DNA of 48,875 bases from Candidatus Electrothrix gigas (lineage in GTDB: Bacteria > Desulfobacterota > Desulfobulbia > Desulfobulbales > Desulfobulbaceae). Shown in pieces: positions 17,149 to 25,912 of the stretch (position 1 is the stretch's first letter; every line of letters starts with the position of its first letter). Below the pieces are notes generated by a model. That model worked only from the letters and a program-made list of their open reading frames with translations. It made no database searches and was not told the DNA's origin. The stretch spans positions 1 through 48,875 of the forward strand of contig QYLO01000018.1 in assembly GCA_022766165.1 (NCBI GenBank), read 5' to 3'. The translations under genes and the position numbers were made by a program.

Positions 17149-18460
17149 CGACCAGCCCTCCTAACAGGAGTTGCCGCACCTTACCAACAAGGTACAGTGA
17201 ACCGGCAATACAGACCAGATCGTGAGAGTTGGCCAACATACGAGCCTGTTGCAGAGCAGCTGGCACGGTTTCTTTGCAGACAACCTTTTGGTGCATTGCT
17301 TTGGGGAGACTCTCCTTGAGCTGACTGGTTTGAGCTGAACGTTCTAATTCTAGCCGGGTGAAAATAATAATATCTGCTAAGGGGGCAATCTCACGCAGGG
17401 TGACACGCAGTTCTTTATCATTCATGGCACCCCAAATTAAAATCAACCGGGTGCGAGAAAAATCACGCAGAGCATGTTTCAACGCCAGTACACCAGCAGG
17501 ATTATGCGCCCCATCTAAGAGAATGTTCAGCCCATCACTCTGTTCATCAACCTGCTGTCCTTTATCATTGAGCCGAAAAAATTCTAACCGGCCCGGCCAA
17601 AAGGTCTGTTCCAGCCCAAGACGAATCTGCTCTTCCGTGACAGTCCAGCCCTGCTGCCCAAGCAGTTGCAGAGCGGCAAGAGCCAACGAGGCATTGGCAA
17701 CCTGATAGTTACCGCACAGGGCCATAGGCAGATCCACTAACGCCTTGCCATCCAGGCCATGATATTGCCATAAACTTTTATCGTTTGGGTTAAACGCTCC
17801 GTTGAACTCTCGTGTAAGAAGAAAGAGCGGCGCCTTGCGTTCATCACAGGTCTGGCGTACAACCTTGCCTGCGTCGTCATTAAACACCCCGGAAACCACA
17901 GGAATACCCGGCTTGATGATGCCAGCCTTTTCTGTGGCCACTTCAGCCAGGGTCATTCCCAGATACTGCTCATGATCCATGCTCACATTGGTAATCAGAG
18001 AGATTAAAGGCGTAACCACATTTGTGGCATCCAGTCGCCCCCCCATGCCCACTTCCAGAATAGCGCAGTCTACCTCTTGCTCGGCAAACCAGAGCAGAGC
18101 CAAGGTGGTGGTGCATTCAAAATAGGTGATCTGATTCCCGTCCAGCACATCATGAATTTTGCTGATCAGGCGGGCAAAATCCTCCTGACTGATATACTGG
18201 TTCCCAATTTGGAAACGTTCCCGCACTGAGCTGAGGTGGGGCGATGTGTACAGACCAACCTTATAATCAGCAGCCGTAAGAATTGAACACAGGGTTGCGC
18301 CCACTGACCCCTTACCATTGGTGCCGCCAACATGAATATATTGCAGATTGCGGTGTGGATTGCCCAGTTTTTCTAAAAATTGATTCATGGAATTCAGGCC
18401 CAGTTTTATTTTAAAAAACTGAAGCTGATCCAGGAATTCCCATGCCTCTTGATAGTTCAT
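17138..18460 (-). CDS. folC: Dihydrofolate synthase/folylpolyglutamate synthase
   Basis: 440 residues, normal length. It adds glutamate to dihydropteroate and to folates with ATP in the cytoplasm. The ATP loop is HVGGTNGKGSVGA at about 43-55, followed by LYTSPHLSSVRERF, the VDCAILEVGMGGRLDATNV segment, SMDHEQYLG and the second-domain ILLDGAHNPAG. Its end overlaps the start of the HNH gene by 11 bases. Upstream lies the restriction-modification pair on the same strand with a 148-bp gap. Confidence 0.96.
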   Translation of the reverse strand: MNYQEAWEFLDQLQFFKIKLGLNSMNQFLEKLGNPHRNLQYIHVGGTNGKGSVGATLCSILTAADYKVGLYTSPHLSSVRERFQIGNQYISQEDFARLISKIHDVLDGNQITYFECTTTLALLWFAEQEVDCAILEVGMGGRLDATNVVTPLISLITNVSMDHEQYLGMTLAEVATEKAGIIKPGIPVVSGVFNDDAGKVVRQTCDERKAPLFLLTREFNGAFNPNDKSLWQYHGLDGKALVDLPMALCGNYQVANASLALAALQLLGQQGWTVTEEQIRLGLEQTFWPGRLEFFRLNDKGQQVDEQSDGLNILLDGAHNPAGVLALKHALRDFSRTRLILIWGAMNDKELRVTLREIAPLADIIIFTRLELERSAQTSQLKESLPKAMHQKVVCKETVPAALQQARMLANSHDLVCIAGSLYLVGKVRQLLLGGLVDDA

Positions 18461-18608
18461 TGCCTTAGAAAGTCTGTTATGCGTTTTTGGGGTTCTTCTT
18501 ATCTCTCAACCTTTTAATATGTACAACTATACTATGTACGTCAAAAGTTGCCAATAGGGAACATTGTTGCTGTCTTGGGATATTTCGGTATAATGCAGAG
18601 GCAACAGA

Positions 18609-19673
18609 TTATACTGTATTTTGTAAAAACTTATCGAATATTTTATATTGGTTATCGGAAAGAGTCGATTTACTTTGTTGTAGACATAAAGTTTTCCACA
18701 GCACCTGTTTGTTATGAATGCTTTTGGGATCAATGTCCCAGTAATGTTTGATATCATTGTTCTCTATAGACATCACCTCTGTTAATATTACATGGATATT
18801 TTTAAATATATGTTCAAATATACGAGGAAATTCTTCAGTGCCAAAATTGATTTTACCTCCAGCACTAAAGGTATCTCTCAATGCGTGATTCACAATACCA
18901 AAACGTGAAACCAACCAAGTGGCTAAACGAGCATATTTTTTAGAATCATTCCCTAAAAGATTTGGGAAATATGCTAACGCAATAAGTCGCAATCTATCTT
19001 TTTCTTTGGGAAGTAAATTACTCCAAAGTTTTACACTTACGTCACGTACATTCTCTTCACTATTATCTATCCACCATAAATCTTCACCTTCTTTGAGGTT
19101 GGATCTAAGATATTCTTTAATTGGTTCAAATGGATTTGATAGTTTTCTCAGTGTATTATATTTAATGCCAACTTTTGCAAAAATAGATTCGCCAATATCA
19201 ATATCCATGTCTATTAAATAACGTGGAGAGTGTGTAATTGCGACATCATATAAGCACTCATCATATTTACGGCATCTAAACGCAATAGGGTTTGACAGTC
19301 TTCCAAAAAGGAGATGAATGTTTTCAACATGTTCAACCCGTGTTCCTTCAAAAATACTACTTCCTACGGATTTCCATTTATTAGCTTTTGTTGTTTTGAT
19401 CTCAAGGCCATAAGCTTTGCTCTGATGAACATAAGCAACAATATCTGGAAATTTTTGTCCTGATACCAACTCAATATTATTTTCAAAAACAGTATCTTTG
19501 GCTTTTACATTCAAAATATTATAGACATCTTTTTCAAGACATGTTCCACCTCTTGTCAGGTAATAATCATTCCTTACAAGTGCGTCTTTTTGCAAATGAT
19601 CAACGGAGGATTCTAATAATTGTTTGAAAATGTTGTAATCATTATTATGAGCTACGATCATAAGGACATCCAC
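18609..19673 (-). CDS. Type II restriction endonuclease, PD-(D/E)xK fold
   Basis: 354 residues starting at GTG, or an ATG four codons on. A PD-(D/E)xK nuclease core is visible: FPDIVAYVHQ (Asp77) and GLEIKTTKANKW (Glu91, Lys93), with an upstream Glu in CLEKDV. Such cores cut DNA with Mg2+. It is encoded 6 bp downstream of a C5-methyltransferase on the same strand, the classic layout of a type II system. I cannot name the recognition site. The stretch is more AT-rich than its neighbours, in line with acquisition by transfer. Confidence 0.82.
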   Translation of the reverse strand: MDVLMIVAHNNDYNIFKQLLESSVDHLQKDALVRNDYYLTRGGTCLEKDVYNILNVKAKDTVFENNIELVSGQKFPDIVAYVHQSKAYGLEIKTTKANKWKSVGSSIFEGTRVEHVENIHLLFGRLSNPIAFRCRKYDECLYDVAITHSPRYLIDMDIDIGESIFAKVGIKYNTLRKLSNPFEPIKEYLRSNLKEGEDLWWIDNSEENVRDVSVKLWSNLLPKEKDRLRLIALAYFPNLLGNDSKKYARLATWLVSRFGIVNHALRDTFSAGGKINFGTEEFPRIFEHIFKNIHVILTEVMSIENNDIKHYWDIDPKSIHNKQVLWKTLCLQQSKSTLSDNQYKIFDKFLQNTV

Positions 19674-19679
19674 ATAGTA

Positions 19680-20642
19680 TTATATTCTCTTGAAGAATTT
19701 TTGTACACCTTGAGCCAAGTGCCATGCGAATACAGGCGGAACAGCATTACCGATTTGCCTGTATGCGCTGGATGTAGAGGGATAAAAGATGAAGTTGTCA
19801 GGAAATGACTGTATCCTTGCAGCCTCCCGTGCTGAGAGTCTTCGTTTTTCGTTCCAGTGAAACTCTATATTTCCATGATGCTCTGCTCTCATAGTTGGCC
19901 CCGGTTTATCAGGACTGACTGCGTTGTTTCCCTGCCCTTTGTTTCTCTTGGCTTTTGACCAAAAGTGATTTTTTACTGCCCCCTCCTCTTTATCTTCCAA
20001 ATCGCCTATTGCCGTTTTCAAGTCGATCCAATCCTTATGTTCTGGTTCTGGCAAATAGTTTGAGAATGAAAACTTTGGGAGTACGTCCTTTCTACTGCCA
20101 ATGATTATCACCCGTTCCCGCCTTTGGGGTACTTCAAAATCCGCCGTAAGCAAGAGCTTATACGATACATGATATCCCAACTTTTCAAAATCACCTGTTA
20201 TCTTGCTTATTGCCGCCCCATTGTTCATGGTAAGCAACCCTTTGACATTCTCTGCAAGAAATACTTTTGGTCTGGTTTGCGAGACAACTTCGCACATGGA
20301 CTGGTATAACGTCCCCCTTTTACTGTCAAACCCTTTTCTTTTCCCTGCATGACTGAAATCTTGGCATGGAAAACCACCAAGAACAATATCTGCCTCTAAT
20401 GGAACTGGAGCATCAAATAATCCAATATACTTATTGGCAAGTAAGTCTCTAATATCACCACAGACAATATTATGTTTAAGATTATTTCGATACGTTAAAC
20501 AGGCATTTTTTTCAATATCATTTGCCCATATAATATCAAAATTATTCGATGAATAGCTTTTATTCAGAAAAGTAAATCCACCCGCAAAACCTAAATCTAA
20601 ACCACCACAGCCACTAAATAATGAAATTACTGTTTTTTTCAT
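19680..20642 (-). CDS. DNA (cytosine-5) methyltransferase
   Basis: 320 residues from the ATG at 20642, which begins at the conserved motif I. The open frame extends 29 codons further but that part is not family-like. Motifs in order: I LFSGCGGLDLGF (8-19), IV GGFPCQDFSHAG with catalytic Cys93, VI FLAENVKGL, VIII VPQRRERVIIIG, IX SAREAARIQSFPDNF and X YRQIGNAVPP. The target-recognition region between VIII and IX is short, typical of small type II enzymes. It protects the host from the restriction enzyme encoded 6 bp downstream. Confidence 0.95.
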   Translation of the reverse strand: MKKTVISLFSGCGGLDLGFAGGFTFLNKSYSSNNFDIIWANDIEKNACLTYRNNLKHNIVCGDIRDLLANKYIGLFDAPVPLEADIVLGGFPCQDFSHAGKRKGFDSKRGTLYQSMCEVVSQTRPKVFLAENVKGLLTMNNGAAISKITGDFEKLGYHVSYKLLLTADFEVPQRRERVIIIGSRKDVLPKFSFSNYLPEPEHKDWIDLKTAIGDLEDKEEGAVKNHFWSKAKRNKGQGNNAVSPDKPGPTMRAEHHGNIEFHWNEKRRLSAREAARIQSFPDNFIFYPSTSSAYRQIGNAVPPVFAWHLAQGVQKFFKRI

Positions 20643-20688
20643 TTTAGTATTTTGTAAATAGATACAATAGTCATTGTATGGAACCAGT

Positions 20689-20711
20689 GGGGATACGGCA
20701 CACCGTACCCC
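20689..20711. repeat. Short REP-like palindrome upstream of the methyltransferase
   Basis: GGGGATACGG and CCGTACCCC face each other around CACA (one unpaired base). It lies in the 108-bp gap between the methyltransferase start and the acetyl-CoA synthetase stop. Confidence 0.6.
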
Positions 20712-20750
20712 TACAGCACCCTGTAGCACTCTAAGCTGACTGCTGATCGC

Positions 20751-23429
20751 CTACATACGCAAGACCACATGCTCCATATCCGCATCAGCTCGGTTGGAAC
20801 TGATACTGAAGCCCAGCTTCGTTGCCAGTCGAATCATGTCGTTATTATTCCGTAATATATCTCCTTCCATAGTCTGCAATCCATGACTCCGGGCCGTGTC
20901 AATCAGATGCCGCATCAGCAGATGAGCAAGCCCCTGACGCTGCCATTGATCAGAGATAACAATAGCAAACTCGCAACTTCTGCCATCAGGATTGATGATA
21001 TAGCGGGCAACACCTATCTGTGTTTCCTTACCATCCACTTCCACCACCGCAATCAGGGCCATTTCCCGGTTGTAATCAATTTGGGTAAAGGTTGTCAGCA
21101 TCTGCGGACTGAGCTCGGAAAGAGACTGCATAAAGCGGAAGTATTTGGTCTGTTCAGAAAGATTACGAACAAACTCTTGTTCAATCTCAGCATCCTCTGG
21201 ACGTATAGGCCGAATCACCATATCGCTTCCATTGGGCAGTTGCCGTCTGGTGACAAGATGAGCCGGGTACGGATAAATTGCCATGTGGCTGTAACGATCA
21301 GCTGTCTGGACATGATAATCCACCACAATTCGTGCATCCACAGCAATGGCTCCTTTCTCATCCACGATCAGGGGATTAATGTCCAGCTCCTTGACCTGGG
21401 GCAATTCACAGGCGATCTCAGACACCCGCAACAGAACCTGCTCCAGACTCTCAATGTCAACCGCTGGCATGTGGCGAAAGGCATCAAGCAGCTTGGACAC
21501 TTTGGTTCGGCTGATCAGATCCCGGACCAAACGCCGGTTCAGCGGCGGCAGGGTCACGGCCCGATCCCCCATCACCTCCACGGCAGTGCCGCCAGCCCCA
21601 AAGGTGATCACTGGCCCGAATACGGGATCTGTGACCAGACCAACCAGCAGTTCTCTGCCGTTGGGCCGTTGGAGCATGGGTTCAATGGTCACTCCGTCAA
21701 GCCGGGCTTCTGGGCGATTTTTCTTCACCGCTTCCAGCATTTCTTTATAGGCGCTGCGGGCAGCCCTGGCATTTGAGATGCCGAGCCGTACCCCGCCAGC
21801 ATCGGATTTATGGGTGATATCTGGGGAGTTGATTTTCAGGGCAATGGGAAAGCCAATCGTTTCGGCCTGAACCAAAGTTTCATTGGGCGAACGGACAATA
21901 CTGGCACTGGCCGTGGGAATCCGAAAGGCATGGAGTACGGCCTTCGATTCAGCCTCACTCAGGATCTTACGGCCCTCACTCAACACACTCTCAATAATCA
22001 GGCGTGCGCCTTCTACATCTGGAGCCCTATCCCGAGACATGGGGCCTGGGGTTTCTAAGAGCAGTTTTTGGTTCCGGTTATAGTTGACCAGATAGGAAAA
22101 GGCATCTACAGCGGTTTCCGGGGTATTAAAGGTGGGAATATCAGCCTCCCGCAGGATACGACGGCCCTCGGCAACCTGAATCTCTCCCATCCAGCAGGTC
22201 AGCAGGGGTTTGCCTCGAATTTTTTTCAAGGCAACCAGAGCGTTGGCCACGCCGGCAGGATCGGTCATGGCCTGGGGTGTGAGCAGAACTAGCAGGCCAT
22301 CTACCCCAGGATCTTTCATACAGATATCTATAGTCTGCGTATAACGCTCTGGAGTTGCATCCCCGATAATGTCCACAGGATTGCCCTTGGACCAGGTTGC
22401 AGGCAAAACCTCATCCAGTCGTTTTATGGTGACTTCGCTTAACTCAGCCAGGGGAAGTCCTACATCAGCCAGCCGATCCGTAGCCATTACCCCAGGACCG
22501 CCTCCGTTGGTGATAATCACCAGCCGCTCACCTGCTGCTTTGATGGGATAGGTTAAGGTACCAGCAGCGGAAAAGAGGTTGGCAATACGGATACCCCGTA
22601 CCACACCGGCCCGACGTAAGGCACTGTCAAAGACATCGTCTGAGCCAACCAAGGCACCAGTATGCGACATGGCAGCCTTTGAGCCGGTGGCATGTCGTCC
22701 TACCTTGAGGGCAATAACCGGCTTAATGCGGGCAGCGGCCCGTAAACCACTCATAAAGGAGAGTGCATCATGGATTCCCTCAATATAGAGAAGAATACTC
22801 TTGGTCTTGGGATCACTGACCAGATAGTCGAGAATATCACCAAAATCAATATCAGCAGAAATCCCGGTGGAAACCACAGCGGAAAAACCAATATTATTGG
22901 CTGCGGCCCAGTCCAAAATCGCTGTACACAGGGCGCCGGATTGGGAAACCAGGGCAATGCTTCCCTCTTCAGCATTTCCCTTATTAAAGGTGCAGTTTAA
23001 CCCGGTGCTTGGTCGCATAAGTCCCAAACAGTTGGGCCCCATAACCCGCATTCCGTACCTATGGGCATTTTCTACCACAGCCCGCTCTAACTTGAGTCCT
23101 AAAGGGCCAACCTCTCGAAATCCTGCGGAGATAACCACGGCATCCTTGATACCGTTATCACCACAGAGATCAATAATGCCGGGTACGGTTGCTGCTGGCG
23201 TGGTGATGACTGCAAGGTCAACCGGTTTTCCCACGCTCTTGAGGTCAGGAAATGCCTTGCGTCCCTGTACTTTTTTATGCTTGGGATTGATTGGAAAGAC
23301 ATCGCCTTTAAAACCGCCTTCGATCATATTTTTAAAGACCAGGTTTCCAACGGCTCCCTTGCGGTCACTGGCACCAAAGACGGCCACAGCGTCTGGTTCA
23401 AACAGTTTGTTCAGATAATGCTTACCCAT
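20751..23429 (-). CDS. Acetate-CoA ligase (ADP-forming) fused to GNAT acetyltransferase
   Basis: 892 residues. The N-terminal CoA-binding Rossmann part (GASDRKGAVGNLVFKNM, about 18-34) is followed by a succinyl-CoA-ligase-like part with SQSGALCTAILDWAA, and the phospho-His segment AAMSHTGALVGSDDVFD near 260. An ATP-grasp domain (about 480-700, GFPIALKINSPDITHKSDAGGV) comes next and a GNAT domain (about 735-892, MVIRPIRPEDAE, then DQWQRQGLAHLLMRHLI with the Q-x-x-G-x-A acetyl-CoA loop). The ligase part interconverts acetyl-CoA and acetate with ATP formation. The GNAT part makes it look like Pat-type protein lysine acetyltransferases, whose synthetase-like part may be regulatory instead. The retained His favours real activity. 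It is a single gene. Confidence 0.92.
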   Translation of the reverse strand: MGKHYLNKLFEPDAVAVFGASDRKGAVGNLVFKNMIEGGFKGDVFPINPKHKKVQGRKAFPDLKSVGKPVDLAVITTPAATVPGIIDLCGDNGIKDAVVISAGFREVGPLGLKLERAVVENAHRYGMRVMGPNCLGLMRPSTGLNCTFNKGNAEEGSIALVSQSGALCTAILDWAAANNIGFSAVVSTGISADIDFGDILDYLVSDPKTKSILLYIEGIHDALSFMSGLRAAARIKPVIALKVGRHATGSKAAMSHTGALVGSDDVFDSALRRAGVVRGIRIANLFSAAGTLTYPIKAAGERLVIITNGGGPGVMATDRLADVGLPLAELSEVTIKRLDEVLPATWSKGNPVDIIGDATPERYTQTIDICMKDPGVDGLLVLLTPQAMTDPAGVANALVALKKIRGKPLLTCWMGEIQVAEGRRILREADIPTFNTPETAVDAFSYLVNYNRNQKLLLETPGPMSRDRAPDVEGARLIIESVLSEGRKILSEAESKAVLHAFRIPTASASIVRSPNETLVQAETIGFPIALKINSPDITHKSDAGGVRLGISNARAARSAYKEMLEAVKKNRPEARLDGVTIEPMLQRPNGRELLVGLVTDPVFGPVITFGAGGTAVEVMGDRAVTLPPLNRRLVRDLISRTKVSKLLDAFRHMPAVDIESLEQVLLRVSEIACELPQVKELDINPLIVDEKGAIAVDARIVVDYHVQTADRYSHMAIYPYPAHLVTRRQLPNGSDMVIRPIRPEDAEIEQEFVRNLSEQTKYFRFMQSLSELSPQMLTTFTQIDYNREMALIAVVEVDGKETQIGVARYIINPDGRSCEFAIVISDQWQRQGLAHLLMRHLIDTARSHGLQTMEGDILRNNNDMIRLATKLGFSISSNRADADMEHVVLRM

Positions 23430-23624
23430 AATTATAATTGCTCGCTGGTTGATTTTTTTGTTTCAAGCTATTTTACTGTCTCCTACCAAGAACACAAGGA
23501 TAGGGGAAGAAGAAATTTTTTCTCTGGTATGTTGAGCATGATTTTTACATTGGGAAATTATTGTTAAAATACGCTCAGTAGGGCGACAGATGACGGGCAG
23601 GATTATAAAATTCATTATGTTTGA

Positions 23625-23653
23625 TTGACATCTCCTTAGTTTCACCCTACATT
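23625..23653 (+). promoter_or_regulatory. Candidate sigma-70 promoter
   Basis: A perfect TTGACA, a 17-bp spacer and TACATT as -10 (4 of 6 matches). It lies about 300 bp ahead of the Sel1-module gene, so the transcript would have a long leader. Confidence 0.4.
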
Positions 23654-23853
23654 GTTGAGGTTAATTCATCGTAACAATCCGGGACAATTTTGGACAATCC
23701 ATAATAAGTCTGTAGTAGGCATGCAGTAGGCTGTAACGATACTTTTATCAAAATGTATAAGGAGTTATCGATATCCCACAAGGAACTACAGGGTTTTATG
23801 AAATTTTTCAAAATGTTACGAGAGGTTACAAGAAATACTTCACACTTTCTTAT

Positions 23854-23884
23854 ATGAAAATGCCGAGTATTAAACGGCTTTCAT
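23854..23884. repeat. Inverted repeat before the Sel1-module gene
   Basis: Arms ATGAAA(AT)GCCG and CGGCTTTCAT pair around AGTATTAAA with a two-base bulge. The outer ATGAAA/TTTCAT arms recur in the palindromes at 33174-33250 and 39051-39074. Confidence 0.55.
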
Positions 23885-23947
23885 GTTTTGTTGTTCCTTC
23901 CCAGCAGGGGAGGAATGGGGATTATATCGTTTTTAAAACAATACGGG

Positions 23948-25825
23948 ATGGTTAAGAATATCAAAAATTTTATAGCAAATCTGTTCCGCTCTCCACAAAA
24001 AACAGCATCACCTGTGGAACACATTGAAAATAATGAAACAACACCGGTTGAGGAACAGGAACAGGACAAAGAAAAGGAAAACTCCTCTCTCCAGCAGGAA
24101 GCAGGTGTGGAATCTGCACCCTTTCAAAAAAAGCCGTTCACGGCTACAGTGCCTGAAGATGCAGAACAGGGGCAAGAATGGGAGAGGAAATCAGAACCGG
24201 TATCAAAATCAGAACAGGAGTCGGTTTCTGATTATATTGTCATTCCAGAGGAGCAGGAACATCTGGAGGATCTGGACCCCTTGGAAAATTTAGAACCTCT
24301 AGAATCTCTAGAATCTCTAAAGCCTCGGAAAACCCCAGAAGAACAGGAGGGAAAAAAAGAGCAGGACCATCAGGGAGGGCAGGAAGAACAACACGCTGCA
24401 ATGGAAGCTGACGACGATCTGGTGCCAGGTGGGATCTATGCTGTGCAGGGCCAAGAAGGCGGCCCGTATTGGCTGGCAAAGGTCATCTATACCGAAGAAC
24501 AGATTGTTCATGTTATTTGTTATGCAGAGTACATGAATAATCTTGCGCAAGATATCTTAGAGCAGGAGCTGACCGTTGGCCTCAAGCGGGAAGATAGCTC
24601 GTTTGGGAGTCCTCATCTCCCCATTCCCAAAGCTCATTTTGCTGCCAACACCATCTTGATTGGACAACGCCCTTTAACAGACAGTGATTTTAGGGGCTAT
24701 CGGATCTATGTTGACTCGGTTTTTGACTGCCTTGATGAACAGGCCCCTGACTGGCTTAAAAAGGCTGGCTCCTATGCAGCTTGGCGCTATGACCATCAGG
24801 CAATGGCTGCCCTTGTGGATCGCTATCTTATCGGGGTTGATCTGCTCAGAGACAGTAGAAAATCGCTTTACTGGCTCAACAGACTTGTCTATGTGAACAA
24901 GGGATATGTTCAGCTTGGAGAGTCTATTATAAAGGAGAAACAGATCCTCACCGGCGGTATTTACGCCTGTCCGCAAGAGGGTGAACGATACCGAATTTGC
25001 AAGATTGTACTCAAAGATAAGTACGGTGTTCAGCAAATTAACTTTCCTGCTCTGCTTGGGCAAATATTTAAAGAGTTGCATCCAATTCAAATAATTGAGC
25101 AGGCATCTGTCCGCCGACCGGGCCACCCCCCTTCGCTCTCTCATGCCTCCCTTGAGGCTACAGAATTTCTCTCACAATCCCCCATCTTTCTTGGCCTGCT
25201 CCCTATTACTCAGGACGAACTTCACTGCTATAGAGCCCATCTGAGAAAGATGTTTGACGGGGCTATTTTCAGGGAAAGTGCTTGGGATAATCTGTTGAGA
25301 AGAGCAAGACAGAGCGAGGTCCAGGCCCAACTGGAGACAGCCTATCATTACCTTAACGGAGATCTACTCTGGGAGGTGCAACGAGATATCCCAGAAGCCA
25401 TTCGCTGGTTTACCGAAGCTGCAAACCAAGGAGACAGTGTTGCTGCCTATAATCTGGCAGTTATCTTTCAACAGGGAGAAGAGGGGATTGCACCTGATCC
25501 GCAACTGGGTTTTGAGTGGTTGACCTATTCTGCCCAACTGAATTGCGGTTTAGCCCAGATGCACCTTGCAGGCTGTTATCAACGGGGAAAAGGGTGTACT
25601 GCCAATCCTGCCCTTGCCCTTGCCTGGTATTCTTTGGCCATTTTTGCGGATAATGACCTGTCAGAAGAGAATAAAAAAAGAGCCCAGCAGCGAAAATATG
25701 CTCTTGAAGACACCTGTTCAAAGGAACAACTGATAGCGGCAAATAAATACCTTCTCCAGTTGCAAGGATCAGACCGTGAAGACACCCTGTCTCAAACTCA
25801 AACCCAAAGGGATATGTACGTATAA
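23948..25825 (+). CDS. Two-module Sel1-repeat protein of unknown function
   Basis: 625 residues from the ATG at 23948. In-frame ATG 23915 and TTG 23888 are alternatives and none has a well-spaced ribosome site. Residues 1-155 are a very acidic, Glu/Gln-rich, probably disordered region with a 9-bp repeat encoding ESLESLESL. Two homologous modules follow, at about 159-262 (GGIYAVQGQEGGPYWLAKVIY to LIGQRPLTDSDFRGYRIYVDS) and 334-445 (GGIYACPQEGERYRICKIVL to LGLLPITQDELHCYRAHLRKM). I do not recognise this module. Sel1 repeats occupy about 480-590 (IRWFTEAANQGDSVAAYNLAVIF and FEWLTYSAQLNCGLAQMHLAG). No signal peptide, so it is presumably cytoplasmic. Confidence 0.7.
   Translation: MVKNIKNFIANLFRSPQKTASPVEHIENNETTPVEEQEQDKEKENSSLQQEAGVESAPFQKKPFTATVPEDAEQGQEWERKSEPVSKSEQESVSDYIVIPEEQEHLEDLDPLENLEPLESLESLKPRKTPEEQEGKKEQDHQGGQEEQHAAMEADDDLVPGGIYAVQGQEGGPYWLAKVIYTEEQIVHVICYAEYMNNLAQDILEQELTVGLKREDSSFGSPHLPIPKAHFAANTILIGQRPLTDSDFRGYRIYVDSVFDCLDEQAPDWLKKAGSYAAWRYDHQAMAALVDRYLIGVDLLRDSRKSLYWLNRLVYVNKGYVQLGESIIKEKQILTGGIYACPQEGERYRICKIVLKDKYGVQQINFPALLGQIFKELHPIQIIEQASVRRPGHPPSLSHASLEATEFLSQSPIFLGLLPITQDELHCYRAHLRKMFDGAIFRESAWDNLLRRARQSEVQAQLETAYHYLNGDLLWEVQRDIPEAIRWFTEAANQGDSVAAYNLAVIFQQGEEGIAPDPQLGFEWLTYSAQLNCGLAQMHLAGCYQRGKGCTANPALALAWYSLAIFADNDLSEENKKRAQQRKYALEDTCSKEQLIAANKYLLQLQGSDREDTLSQTQTQRDMYV
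24293..24319. repeat. Coding 9-bp tandem repeat, three copies
   Basis: GAACCTCTA, GAATCTCTA and GAATCTCTA in frame within the acidic N-terminus of the Sel1-module gene, giving a Leu-Glu-Ser repeat. Confidence 0.85.
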
Positions 25826-25912
25826 ACAGTTTTTGATCAGCCCCTCCCAGGCGACTAAAAAATCGTTACATCTTTATATTTTTAAATTTTTACACTGAGC
25901 CTAAGCAACCTG

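Larger units (their letters stand above)
23430..23947. other. Divergent intergenic region of about 500 bp
   Basis: This separates the minus-strand synthetase and the plus-strand Sel1 gene. It holds a candidate promoter (23625-23653) and an imperfect inverted repeat with ATGAAA/TTTCAT outer arms (23854-23884). A short repeated GGACAATT motif lies near 23691-23710. No gene or RNA is supported. Confidence 0.5.

Noticed and set aside
20883..21776. 297-residue open frame on the plus strand
   Set aside because: Antisense shadow of the acetyl-CoA synthetase gene. The composition is His/Gln-rich with no domain.
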